Assembly (NCBI GenBank): GCA_002695025.1
Contig: NZNV01000025.1
Span: 62,001 to 126,000 of the forward strand
Source: Owenweeksia sp.
Lineage (GTDB): Bacteria > Bacteroidota > Bacteroidia > Flavobacteriales > Schleiferiaceae
DNA length: 64,000 bases
Direction of reading: 5' to 3'
Shown piece after piece: positions 42,007 through 50,935 of the stretch. Position 1 is the first letter of the stretch. Every line of letters starts with the position of its first letter. The notes under the pieces were generated by a model. It made no database searches and had not been told where the DNA came from. It saw nothing but the letters and a program-made list of their open reading frames with translations. The position numbers and the translations under genes were made by a program.

Positions 42007-43801
42007 CGGGTAAACTTATTTCGGCACCAAATCCAGGAGGGGTAAGTATTTTCAAGGTCCCGTTAAGTTGTGAAATTAGTGAATTTATGATTGTAAAGCC
42101 CAGGGAGGGGCTTTGCCCTATTTCCAGGTCTTCGGGTAAGCCGGGACCATTATCCTGATAGGTGATCTTCATTTCGTCCCCTTCACTGATGCAGATGCGT
42201 ACCCTTAGCTTTTCTTCCTGGCGCCACGCATATTTCAGGCTATTGGTAAAAAACTCATTGGTCAAAAGCCCTATGGAAATAGCTTTATCGGTGGGGGTGC
42301 GTATGTCTCCTACTTCCAGGCTGAGTTCAATGTTTTCGGGTTTGTCACTCATACTCTTGAGAACGTTTTCACACAATTCCTTGAGGAAAAGGTTGAGCCT
42401 GATCAACTCAAAGTCTGAGGAGCCTTGCAAGCGCTGGTGTAGCAGTGCGATCGCTTTTACCCGGCTATGGGCATCGTCAATAGCCTTTTGAGCCTCTTTG
42501 GATTTTAAGGTTAGGCCTTGCATGTGTAATAAACTGCTTACCACCTGTAGGTTATTCTTTATCCGGTGGTGACTTTCGCGGATCAGGTTTTCAATGAGTG
42601 TATTTTTAGCTTTCAGCTGCCGCGATGTTTTCCGGGCCGTGATCCAAAAAGCAATTACAATGGCCAGGGTCAGTAAGGCCAGAATGGCAATAACCAGGAA
42701 TAGCTTACGCTGAGTGTGGGCCTTGGCCAGGGTGAGCTCCTTTATTTCATTTTCGGTTTGCAACTCTTTGATATGGTTGCGGTTTTGTTCATTTTGAAAG
42801 CGGGCTTCCAGGGTCTCAATTTGCTTTTTGATCTCGGCATTTCCCAGGCTGTCCTTCAGGTTGGTCATCTTACGCATATAGACCAGTGCCTGCTTGTAGT
42901 TTCCTTTCTTTTCGTAATAATCGCTATAGTGGTTGTATATTTCTTTTCTCAAGTCCCGAAACTTCATTTGTATAGTAAGTTCCATGGAGCTATCGGCATA
43001 AGCCTTACCTTTTTCCAACTCTCCTCTCATTAAATGGAGTTCGGCCATTCCGGAATAGGCATAGGCTAAAAAATTGCGTTGGTCATAGCCTTGTTTCCGG
43101 GCATAGTCAAGGAATAACCGGTAATAATATTCTGCCGTGTCCAGTTCACCGCGATCCATATAGATGTTCCCTACATTGACATAGGTTACCTTATACGAAT
43201 CCAGCCCGGCCGCTTTTCCGGAAACTATGGCCCTGTCATGGTAATAAAGGCTACTATCCTCCATCCCCAGGGAACGGTACATCGCTGCCAGGTTGATATA
43301 GCTTATTATTTCTCCGTCCTTCTGGCCGCTGATGATTTCGAATTTCAGCGCTTTTTTAGTGTAAAAAACGGCCTTCTCATAATCTTGTATATAGTCGAAG
43401 ATCAGGGCCAGGTTGCTGTAATTGGAAGCGAGGTTAACCTCTACGCTATCCATTTTTTCCAATACCCTAATAGCCTCCAGGTAGGATTCAATGGCCTGGT
43501 TATAATCACCTACTACGTCATAATACAGGCCCATAGTCCCGTAGGCGGTGGCTTCACCAAACGGGTAGTTTGCCTTTTGGGCGTATTTAAGACCGGTTCG
43601 GGCGTATGCAAGGGTATGGTTGGGATTGATGTATAAACTTTCCCAGGCAATATCTGTCGCCAGACGGGATTTTTCCGCCAGGTTATCGGTTTTTTTTAAA
43701 GCGGTTTTAAGACTGTCAATGAGTTCCCTCTGCCCGCAAACCACATGGGGTAGAATAGAGAAAAACACCCATAGAGCTATAGATCGGAAGAATACGGACA
43801 A
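41996..43801 (-). CDS. TPR sensor histidine kinase, HisKA_2 type (copy 2)
   Basis: 601 residues with a TTG start at 43801; no earlier or better start is seen. The signal peptide ends VVCGQ. A TPR region covers about 40-330 and a coiled coil about 320-365. A transmembrane helix lies near 370-390 (LFLVIAILALLTLAIVIAFWI). The HisKA_2 motif ESHHRIKNN has His 411-412, and the HATPase domain has GLLTNEFFTNSLKYAW and DNGPGLPEDL. It is a paralogue of the kinase at 35702. A -7 element, minus TAAATTTG (43824-43831), lies 22 bases upstream. Confidence 0.92.
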   Translation of the reverse strand: MSVFFRSIALWVFFSILPHVVCGQRELIDSLKTALKKTDNLAEKSRLATDIAWESLYINPNHTLAYARTGLKYAQKANYPFGEATAYGTMGLYYDVVGDYNQAIESYLEAIRVLEKMDSVEVNLASNYSNLALIFDYIQDYEKAVFYTKKALKFEIISGQKDGEIISYINLAAMYRSLGMEDSSLYYHDRAIVSGKAAGLDSYKVTYVNVGNIYMDRGELDTAEYYYRLFLDYARKQGYDQRNFLAYAYSGMAELHLMRGELEKGKAYADSSMELTIQMKFRDLRKEIYNHYSDYYEKKGNYKQALVYMRKMTNLKDSLGNAEIKKQIETLEARFQNEQNRNHIKELQTENEIKELTLAKAHTQRKLFLVIAILALLTLAIVIAFWITARKTSRQLKAKNTLIENLIRESHHRIKNNLQVVSSLLHMQGLTLKSKEAQKAIDDAHSRVKAIALLHQRLQGSSDFELIRLNLFLKELCENVLKSMSDKPENIELSLEVGDIRTPTDKAISIGLLTNEFFTNSLKYAWRQEEKLRVRICISEGDEMKITYQDNGPGLPEDLEIGQSPSLGFTIINSLISQLNGTLKILTPPGFGAEISLPDEH

Positions 43802-43823
43802 GGCAGCTTAGTTTGAAACACGT

Positions 43824-43831
43824 CAAATTTA
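43824..43831 (-). promoter_or_regulatory. -7 promoter element for kinase-regulator pair 2
   Basis: The minus strand reads TAAATTTG, matching TAnnTTTG, 22 bases before the TTG start at 43801. It sits 10 bases from the end of the upstream GH19 gene. Confidence 0.58.
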
Positions 43832-43840
43832 CTAAAAAGC

Positions 43841-44728
43841 CTATACCCCTAAAACCTGTTTTGCGCGGTTAAGGAACGCGGTCCGGTCGTCCAGGCCATT
43901 ATAACCGCCATTAATCTTGCGTGTAATGGTTTTAATGTCATCGCGATCCGCATCCTGGTTTAGTTTATTTACATCCCAATACCAACAGGCAGCTTGCACC
44001 GCATGGTCCGGGTTCGTGCTTACTGAGTCCGGGTCCGTCAGGAGGTCTATGGCAAGGGATTGGCCAAAGCTGGTATAATTATCCTTGCCGGTAAGCTGTA
44101 TCAAACCACGGCCCCGGAATTTCCATCCTTCACCGCTGGCTTCGTCTCCGTTACCCATTCGGCTGGCATATACGCGGCTGGCAATTTTCTCGGGTTTACG
44201 GGCGTATTGATTGGCGATAGCATCATCCGTAAAATACTTTCCAAACACCTGGCGAAGGGCAGAGGCGCTATAGTTGAGATTCTCCGAAGTATAATTGAAA
44301 CTGCCACTTTCATGGGCTACCTGGGCCAGGAAATGGGCTTGCCTCAAAGGGCTTTGAAGCTGGTAAGTGACCAGCTGCCGGTTTAATGCTGGGCAAAAAA
44401 GTTCGAGCTGTGAGGTTTTACCGGATGGCATAATAGCTTTAAGCATATCTGTTGTCAGTGTAGCAGATGCGCCCTGGGAAACCGGTTTAGTGGTGTCTTC
44501 AGCTTGCTGGTTAAGAGCGTCCCACGTATCCACACCTACAATGCCATCCGCATTCAGTAAATGATCTTTTTGGAATTGCTTAACTACCTTTTCCGTTCCC
44601 GGTCCGAATTCACCATCGGGTTCAAGCGGGTACCCCTGGTTGGCCAGCTTTTGCTGAAGTTGATAAACTTCATCTTTCAGTTCAGGACGGTTATCATAGC
44701 CGTCATACAGGCGAAGATTGGTCGGCAT
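43841..44728 (-). CDS. GH19 lysozyme/chitinase-like enzyme with peptidoglycan-binding domain
   Basis: 295 residues. The N-terminal PG_binding_1 domain (about 14-75) has VYQLQQKLANQGYPLEPDGEFGPGT and a second half DGIVGVDTWDALN. The GH19 catalytic domain (about 95-290) has AQVAHESGSFNYTSENLNYSA (catalytic Glu in HESG and the second Glu in SEN), GRGLIQLTGKDNY and ITRKINGGYNG. This is the layout of phage and bacterial endolysins that cut peptidoglycan. There is no signal peptide, so export would need a holin or a specialised system. No phage gene is near. It lies alone between uvrB and the kinase. Confidence 0.9.
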   Translation of the reverse strand: MPTNLRLYDGYDNRPELKDEVYQLQQKLANQGYPLEPDGEFGPGTEKVVKQFQKDHLLNADGIVGVDTWDALNQQAEDTTKPVSQGASATLTTDMLKAIMPSGKTSQLELFCPALNRQLVTYQLQSPLRQAHFLAQVAHESGSFNYTSENLNYSASALRQVFGKYFTDDAIANQYARKPEKIASRVYASRMGNGDEASGEGWKFRGRGLIQLTGKDNYTSFGQSLAIDLLTDPDSVSTNPDHAVQAACWYWDVNKLNQDADRDDIKTITRKINGGYNGLDDRTAFLNRAKQVLGV

Positions 44729-44886
44729 GGTTTGGTTTTTAACTGGTTTCGACCATTAAAGATACAGGGAACCGGGTAGGTTGCAAAATACCTGAGGAAG
44801 CTTTTCTCCTGGTAAAATCCAATTAGCAGTTCATTTCCAAAAATTAATAACCTGTTTACCAAGGATCAGTAAAGGTCATTCCAGGA

Positions 44887-46905
44887 TTATCCAAACTCCT
44901 TCTGCATACGCTCTTCCAGTTCCCCTAATTCATCACGCAGCTTTGCCGCCTCGATAAAATCGAGAGCCTTGGCAGCGTTTTCCATTTTTTTACGGGTTTT
45001 TTCAATGGCCTTGCGCATCTGATCCTTACTGTTGTAAATAACATCTGCTTCAGCGGCAATGGCGGGTTTATCATTCTGGATATAAGAGGAACCGGTGGTA
45101 GCGCGTGACGCAGCCAGGATAGAATCGCGCGATTTTTTGAGAGCCGTAGGCGTAATGCCATGTTTCTCGTTGTACTCCTGCTGCACGGCACGCCTGCGGT
45201 TGGTTTCATCAATGGTCCTTCGCATGCTGTCTGTAACCTTATCTGCGTACATAATGGCTTTACCATTGATGTTACGGGCGGCACGGCCCACGGTTTGTAC
45301 GAGTGAGCGTTCTGCACGCAGGAAACCCTCTTTATCTGCATCCAGGATGGCTACCAGGGAAACTTCAGGAAGGTCCAGACCTTCGCGAAGCAGGTTCACA
45401 CCAATCAATACATCAAATAAACCAAGACGAAGATCGCGCATGATCTCCACCCGTTCCAAGGTATCCACATCCGAGTGGATGTAACGGCACCGTACTCCGT
45501 AACGGGTAAGGTATTTGGTCAGCTCTTCCGCCATGCGTTTGGTCAGCGTGGTTACCAGGGTACGTTCATCCAGTTCCACCCGCTTATTGATCTCCTCCAT
45601 AAGGTCGTCCACCTGGTTTTCCACCGGGCGTACTTCAATAATGGGATCCAGAAGCCCGGTAGGGCGGATCAACTGCTCCACCACCACGCCATCGGATTTT
45701 GCAAGCTCATAGTCAGCCGGGGTAGCGGAGATGTAGATCACCTGGTTTTGCAGCGCCTCAAATTCTTCGAATTTCAGCGGGCGGTTGTCCATTGCGGCCG
45801 GTAGACGGAAGCCGTATTCCACGAGGTTCTCCTTGCGGGAACGGTCACCACCGTACATGGCTTGCACCTGTGAGACCGTAACGTGGCTTTCATCAATGAT
45901 CATTAAATAATCATCCGGGAAGTAATCCAGCAGGCAGAAGGGACGGGTACCGGGCATTCGCCCGTCCAGGTAGCGCGAGTAATTCTCAATACCCGAGCAG
46001 TATCCCAGTTCACGGATCATTTCCAGGTCAAACTCCGTGCGCTCCTGAAGCCGCTTGGCCTCCAGGGGACGCTGGGTTTGTTTGAAGAATTCCACCTGTT
46101 CCACCATATCATCCTGGATCTGGTGAATGGCAGAATTGAGTTTGCTTTTGCTGGTCACAAATATGTTGGCCGGGAATATGCGTATCTGCTCAAATTTTTC
46201 CAGCACATCCCGGGAAGCTGGGTCAAAGCGCTCGATATCTTCAATCTCGTCTCCCCAAAAATGAACCCTAAAAGCTGAATCGGCATAAGCCGGAAAAATA
46301 TCCACCGTGTCGCCCTTTACCCGAAAATTACCGCGACCGAATTCAGCGGTAGTACGGTTATAAAGGGCATTTACCAGCAGGTGTAAAAACTTATTGCGCG
46401 GAATTACCTGGCCCACTTCCAGCTCAATAACCTGGTTGGCAAATTCCTGGGGGTTACCAATACCGTACAGACAGGAAACGGAGGCTACTACCAGCACATC
46501 CCTGCGGCCGGAGAGTAGGGAAGAGGTAGTACTCAAACGTAGCTTCTCGATCTCCTCATTAATAGAAAGATCCTTTTCAATATAGGTTCCGGTGGTGGGT
46601 ATGTAAGCCTCCGGCTGGTAATAATCGTAATAGGAAACAAAGTACTCAACCGCATTGTCCGGGAAAAACTGTTTAAATTCCCCGTAAAGTTGTGCTGCCA
46701 GAGTTTTGTTGTGGCTCAGGATCAGGGTGGGTTTTTGGATTTTTTCAATCACATTGGCTGCGGTAAAGGTCTTACCCGAACCGGTAACCCCCAATAAAGT
46801 CTGATAGCGGTCGCCACGCTCTATGCCTTCCACCAATTGACGTATAGCCTGTGGCTGGTCGCCCGTAGGCTCATATTCTGAGGATATTCTGAAATCTTTT
46901 GCCAT
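44887..46905 (-). CDS. uvrB: Excinuclease ABC subunit B
   Basis: 672 residues, full length. Walker A is GVTGSGKT at 39-46, and the beta-hairpin region YDYYQPEAYIP lies near 92-102. The helicase motifs follow: DESHVTVSQ, TTLTKRMAEELT and GRAARNINGKAIMYAD. The C-terminal UVR motif (about 630-668) has EAAKLRDELGELEERM. It verifies damage and loads UvrC in nucleotide excision repair. The transcript should be leaderless: the -7 element ends 5 bases before the ATG. Confidence 0.98.
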   Translation of the reverse strand: MAKDFRISSEYEPTGDQPQAIRQLVEGIERGDRYQTLLGVTGSGKTFTAANVIEKIQKPTLILSHNKTLAAQLYGEFKQFFPDNAVEYFVSYYDYYQPEAYIPTTGTYIEKDLSINEEIEKLRLSTTSSLLSGRRDVLVVASVSCLYGIGNPQEFANQVIELEVGQVIPRNKFLHLLVNALYNRTTAEFGRGNFRVKGDTVDIFPAYADSAFRVHFWGDEIEDIERFDPASRDVLEKFEQIRIFPANIFVTSKSKLNSAIHQIQDDMVEQVEFFKQTQRPLEAKRLQERTEFDLEMIRELGYCSGIENYSRYLDGRMPGTRPFCLLDYFPDDYLMIIDESHVTVSQVQAMYGGDRSRKENLVEYGFRLPAAMDNRPLKFEEFEALQNQVIYISATPADYELAKSDGVVVEQLIRPTGLLDPIIEVRPVENQVDDLMEEINKRVELDERTLVTTLTKRMAEELTKYLTRYGVRCRYIHSDVDTLERVEIMRDLRLGLFDVLIGVNLLREGLDLPEVSLVAILDADKEGFLRAERSLVQTVGRAARNINGKAIMYADKVTDSMRRTIDETNRRRAVQQEYNEKHGITPTALKKSRDSILAASRATTGSSYIQNDKPAIAAEADVIYNSKDQMRKAIEKTRKKMENAAKALDFIEAAKLRDELGELEERMQKEFG

Positions 46906-46910
46906 GAAGG

Positions 46911-46918
46911 CAAAGCTA
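46911..46918 (-). promoter_or_regulatory. -7 element at uvrB start (leaderless)
   Basis: The minus strand reads TAGCTTTG, a full match, ending 5 bases before the uvrB ATG at 46905. Confidence 0.6.
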
Positions 46919-46989
46919 CTAAGCCTTTACCTGAAAAGGAAGGATGTAAAAGGATATGATCGAATACGTCTATACCTTAGTAAAGGGCC

Positions 46990-49155
46990 TTAGTTTTCCG
47001 GTGTTTCCCCGTTTTCACCTTCCGTTCCCTCAGCCGGCTCTTCCTGCATCTTCCTTATTTCCACGCTGATCATTTTGATCTTATCATCCAGTGAATTCAT
47101 AAAGTCGCGCTGCTGCTTCACTTTAGCCTCCGCTTCTTTGATGAAAGGACTATTGGGGTTGCTGGAACTGAAGAAATTGAGATTGGTCTCTAACTGATTG
47201 AGTTCCTTTTGGGCTTCCTCGCGTTTTTTACGCAGTTGGCTTTTCTCACGCATCAGGCTGCGGTCACCAACCTGATCGGCAAGATTATTCATCTTGTTCT
47301 CAAAGCGAATGCGCTGGGACTCCTTGCGATCCAAATCAATGGACTGGAATTGAGAATCCAGTAAGGTATTGAAATCGGAATCTATCTGCTGCTTGCCACG
47401 CGGCACCCGGCCAACATCTTTCCAGCGGTTAATGATTTCCTTAAGGGTGTTGACCGATTCCTTTTGGGATCCGCTTGGCTTGAAGGCTTTCAGTTCCTCC
47501 AGTATTTTCTGCTTTTCCTCCAGGTTTTTCTCAAACTCCTTATCCAGGTCCTTATTATGTTCGGTCAGTCGGTTGAAAAAGTGATTACAGGCAGCCCGGA
47601 ACTGTTTCCAGATCTTGTCGGATTCGGAACGCGGAACGTGACCAATTCGTTTCCACTGGGCCTGTATACGTTTCAGTTCCTGAGTGGTGTTGTGCCAGTC
47701 TTCACTCTCCTTGAGATTTTCAGCAATCTCCAGCAGGGCACGTTTCTTATCCAGGTTTTCGTGATGCTCACGTTTCAGTTCCTTGTAAAAACCGTTCTTT
47801 TTGCGGTTGAAATTGCGCAGGACTTCCCGGAATTCATCCCATATTGTATCGTTTTCAGGGTGGTTGATCCGGCCCACTTTGCGGAACTCCTGCCGTATCG
47901 CTTCAATATCCTTAATAGCCTTTTGCCAGCCGGAATGGCTGTCAATAGCATCAAAGGGGTAGTCCTGTAGTTTTTGCACCAGCTCCTTTTTCTGGGCAAT
48001 GAGTTCTTCACGTTTTCCTTTCAGGGACTCGTAGAACTCTTCCCTGCGGTCGTGAATCTTTTTGGTTATCTCACTAAAACGTTCCCACATCGGTTCCCGA
48101 TGTTCCCGCTCTACGGGACCCACGTTTTTCCACTGTTTATGAAGCTTTTGCAATTCCCCAAAAGCCTGCCGTACATCTTCCTGTTCCGTAAGAACCTCGG
48201 CCTTTTTGATCAGTGCTTCCTTTCTTTCATGGTTCTTTTTAAAGTCCAGGTCGCGTAGCTCCTTGTTGATCTTGATGTATTCGTAAAAGTTCTCAACGTG
48301 GTGGTGGTAAGTGCGCCAGAGATCCGAAGATTCATTACGTGGCACCGGTCCTGTATTCCGCCATTCCTGCTGGATAGCGTTGAATTCCTTAAAGGTGTCA
48401 CCTATGGATTCGTCCTTGGTAACGATCTCCCTGATCTTTTCGATCAGTTCTTTTTTAACCTTCAGGTTGTGCTCCAGCTTTTCCTGTAGATCATTGTAAT
48501 ATTTTTTTCGCCTGGAGCGGTATTCCGAATAAACGGAACGGAAAGTATTCCGCAGGGGCTGAATGAATTCAAAATCGATCTCCACACCGCCCGACTCCAG
48601 GAATTCCTGCAATTTATCGTTACGCTCCTCATTAAGCTGTTTTAAAAAGCTCTTCCGGATGGAGTCCATATGCTCCTTAATCCGTTGAATAGGTTCATTT
48701 TTCAGGAGCTTTTCCGCTTCAGCTAACAGCTTTTGAGGCTCATACTCCGCATAATCCGGCAGTTCCAGCTCTTCATGCGCAAACTCATCGTGTTCATCCT
48801 CATCGGAATGCACTTCTTCATGATCATCATCGCCTTCCAGTTCCTCATCTGAAAGTTCAGAAATGTCTTCCTGCTTTTCGGCTTCCGCTTCCGCTGGCTC
48901 ATTAGCCGTTTCAGACGCAAGTTCACCCTCGGTTGCTTTAGTTTCAGTCAAAGCCTGATCCTCGTTAACCTCCTCCTTTGTTTCCAGCGGGGCTTCGGAA
49001 GGGGTGGGCGGAGCCACAGGTTCTTTTAGTTCTTCTTGTTCTTCCTGGCGATCTGCTTCCGCCTGTTCAGGCTTTCTGGGAGCCTTAGGTGAACTACCGC
49101 TGGTGTTTTCGTCACGTCCATCTGCCTCAGGCAGGTTGTCTTGTATATCTGTCAT
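46990..49155 (-). CDS. DUF349 repeat protein
   Basis: 721 residues. An acidic, low-complexity N-terminus (about 1-135) has many Glu and Asp. A long array of at least five DUF349 repeats follows, each with a W-x-x-x-G core: EWRNTGPVPR, QWKNVGPVER, EFRKVGRINH, QWKRIGHVPR and RWKDVGRVPR. The C-terminus is a coiled coil (LRKKREEAQKELNQLE). DUF349 proteins are conserved in Bacteroidota and have no settled role. There is no signal peptide or membrane span, so it is cytoplasmic and probably an elongated helical rod. Own -7 element at 49175-49182. Confidence 0.92.
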   Translation of the reverse strand: MTDIQDNLPEADGRDENTSGSSPKAPRKPEQAEADRQEEQEELKEPVAPPTPSEAPLETKEEVNEDQALTETKATEGELASETANEPAEAEAEKQEDISELSDEELEGDDDHEEVHSDEDEHDEFAHEELELPDYAEYEPQKLLAEAEKLLKNEPIQRIKEHMDSIRKSFLKQLNEERNDKLQEFLESGGVEIDFEFIQPLRNTFRSVYSEYRSRRKKYYNDLQEKLEHNLKVKKELIEKIREIVTKDESIGDTFKEFNAIQQEWRNTGPVPRNESSDLWRTYHHHVENFYEYIKINKELRDLDFKKNHERKEALIKKAEVLTEQEDVRQAFGELQKLHKQWKNVGPVEREHREPMWERFSEITKKIHDRREEFYESLKGKREELIAQKKELVQKLQDYPFDAIDSHSGWQKAIKDIEAIRQEFRKVGRINHPENDTIWDEFREVLRNFNRKKNGFYKELKREHHENLDKKRALLEIAENLKESEDWHNTTQELKRIQAQWKRIGHVPRSESDKIWKQFRAACNHFFNRLTEHNKDLDKEFEKNLEEKQKILEELKAFKPSGSQKESVNTLKEIINRWKDVGRVPRGKQQIDSDFNTLLDSQFQSIDLDRKESQRIRFENKMNNLADQVGDRSLMREKSQLRKKREEAQKELNQLETNLNFFSSSNPNSPFIKEAEAKVKQQRDFMNSLDDKIKMISVEIRKMQEEPAEGTEGENGETPEN

Positions 49156-49174
49156 GATAGCTGAGCTTGAACTA

Positions 49175-49182
49175 CAAATTTA
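49175..49182 (-). promoter_or_regulatory. -7 promoter element for DUF349 gene
   Basis: The minus strand reads TAAATTTG, matching TAnnTTTG, 19 bases before the ATG at 49155. It overlaps the aroE stop codon region (49180-49182). Confidence 0.55.
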
Positions 49183-49905
49183 AAATTCATTCCATATTTC
49201 CCACGCTTTTTCCGCTTGCAGTTCCAGCATCTCTTGTCCGTTCTTGATTTTACTGCCCTTCTGAGCTGCTTTTTGCAACCATTTGGTTCGGGGTGGATTG
49301 TAGATGAGATCGTAACATACATGGTCATTCCCCACCCGATCCATGGCAAGGGGAGGAAGGTCTTCGATACCTGGAAAAGTTCCGAGCGGGGTACAGTTGA
49401 TCACTAGCAAATGATCCTCCAATAGGCGGCCTGCTTCTTCATAATTTACCCGATCTGCCGAAGGTTTTCGGCTTACCTGGGTTGCGGTGATACCCAGTTT
49501 TCGGAGTACAAAGGCCACTGCTTTTGAAGCCCCTCCGGTACCTAGGATCAAAGCCTTTTGGTGTTGTGGCCTCAGTAGGGGTGCCAGGCTTTTTTCAAAA
49601 CCGAAGACATCGGTATTATAGCCATGGTACTTTCCATTTTGGATACGAATAGTATTTACCGCTCCTATTTGCGAGGCTTCTTTTGAAACGGAATCCAGAA
49701 AGGGAATAATCTGCTCCTTGTAAGGAATGGTTACATTCAACCCTTTTAAGCCAGGGTGTTGTCTTACCAGTTCAGGAAAAGCCTGGATAGTATCCAACTC
49801 GAAGTTGGAATACGTATGACCCAGACCCATTTCCCGGAATTTACGGGTAAAATGATCCTTTGAAAAAGAGTGCCTTAACGATCTGCCAATGAGGCCGAAT
49901 TCCAT
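49180..49905 (-). CDS. aroE: Shikimate dehydrogenase
   Basis: 241 residues from ATG 49905; the longer open frame to 49965 overlaps the DUF368 gene and is not needed. It opens MEFGLIGRSLRHSFSKDHF, with the substrate Ser pair. LNVTIPYKEQ carries the catalytic Lys, GTGGASKAV is the nucleotide-binding loop, and the C-terminus has YNPPRTKWLQKA and GQEMLELQA. It reduces 3-dehydroshikimate in the shikimate pathway, in the cytoplasm. It ends in the promoter region of the DUF349 gene. The upstream DUF368 gene is 34 bases away. Confidence 0.93.
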   Translation of the reverse strand: MEFGLIGRSLRHSFSKDHFTRKFREMGLGHTYSNFELDTIQAFPELVRQHPGLKGLNVTIPYKEQIIPFLDSVSKEASQIGAVNTIRIQNGKYHGYNTDVFGFEKSLAPLLRPQHQKALILGTGGASKAVAFVLRKLGITATQVSRKPSADRVNYEEAGRLLEDHLLVINCTPLGTFPGIEDLPPLAMDRVGNDHVCYDLIYNPPRTKWLQKAAQKGSKIKNGQEMLELQAEKAWEIWNEF

Positions 49906-49939
49906 GAACAGGATTTTCTCTAAAGATATGGAAAAGCAA

Positions 49940-50890
49940 TCAGGAGGTTTTTTTACCCAGGGCAAAGAGTGCCAGCACCAGGGCCAGTCCTAAAACCATA
50001 CATATTATTACACCTGCTATTTGTGGATCGGTGCCGTAGAAGAAATTGGTATCCAGTTGGGCAAAGGTGGAGGGAAGTACACTTTTAGTGAAAGCCACGG
50101 ATTCCTCACCATGTGAATTGGTACGAACACTGAGTACCTGTTGCCAGGGCCATACTTTGTTCAGAGAACCGATCATGAGACCGGTCAGAAAAGCGAGGGT
50201 TATATTTTTATAGTGCTTGAAAGCCCAGGTGAGAACCCTGGAAAAACTGAGCAGGCCGGTAAGGCAGCCAGCCGCAAAGGTTACAATAACTATAAGCCCC
50301 GAAAGGTCACCGGAGAGGATGTCCTTTACTTTCGGAATGATATACGTATACATCCCCAGCAATAAAAGAATAAAGCTGCCGGATAGTCCGGGTAGCATCA
50401 GGGCTGAAATGGCTACTGCCCCACATACAAATACAAACCAGAGGGCAGTATTGGCGGTACTGGGGACGGCTATGGTTACATAATATACCAGTACGGTGCC
50501 AATGATAAGGGCTAGTACGGAAGCGAGGTTCCAGCCTTCAATATCGCGGCCAACCACGTATACAGAAGCCAGGATCAACCCAAAGAAGAAACCCCAGATC
50601 AGGAGTGGGTGATGCTCCAGGAGCCAGGTAATGGCAAATACACCAATGATAACTCCCAGGGCCATTCCACCTAGTAGGAATAAAAGAAAATTACCGTCAA
50701 TTTTTTCCCAGGCAGCCTTAATCTTTCCGCTGAAAATGAGTTTCAGGAATTCGGCATCCACGGACTTAATAGCGAAGATGAGCCGTTCGTATATACCGGT
50801 AATAAAGGCAATGGTGCCACCTGATACACCGGGAACTACTTCGGCCATACCCATGGCCATACCTTTGAATACTAAAGAAAGCTGTGACAT
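49940..50890 (-). CDS. DUF368 polyprenyl-phosphate transporter (PopT-type)
   Basis: 316 residues with about eight hydrophobic segments. The DUF368 signature is at the N-terminus, MAMGMAEVVPGVSGGTIAFITGIYE, and again internally, SALMLPGLSGSFILLLLGMY, giving an inverted-repeat-like organisation. Members of this family were identified as undecaprenyl-phosphate translocases that recycle the lipid carrier across the cytoplasmic membrane for cell wall and surface polymer synthesis. It lies between a TPR protein gene and aroE on the minus strand. Assignment rests on the family motifs. Confidence 0.9.
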   Translation of the reverse strand: MSQLSLVFKGMAMGMAEVVPGVSGGTIAFITGIYERLIFAIKSVDAEFLKLIFSGKIKAAWEKIDGNFLLFLLGGMALGVIIGVFAITWLLEHHPLLIWGFFFGLILASVYVVGRDIEGWNLASVLALIIGTVLVYYVTIAVPSTANTALWFVFVCGAVAISALMLPGLSGSFILLLLGMYTYIIPKVKDILSGDLSGLIVIVTFAAGCLTGLLSFSRVLTWAFKHYKNITLAFLTGLMIGSLNKVWPWQQVLSVRTNSHGEESVAFTKSVLPSTFAQLDTNFFYGTDPQIAGVIICMVLGLALVLALFALGKKTS

Positions 50891-50935
50891 TTAGCTGCGG
50901 TTAATTTTCCCGCAAAGGAAACCAAAATTTGCTTT

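Noticed and set aside
43841-44728. Prophage remnant suggested by the endolysin
   Set aside because: No integrase, attachment repeats, capsid, tail or holin genes are visible on either side. Neighbours are housekeeping and signalling genes.
47464-47970. 168-residue plus-strand open frame with hydrophobic runs
   Set aside because: Antisense to the DUF349 repeats. Hydrophobicity comes from complements of Lys and Glu codons, not from a membrane protein.
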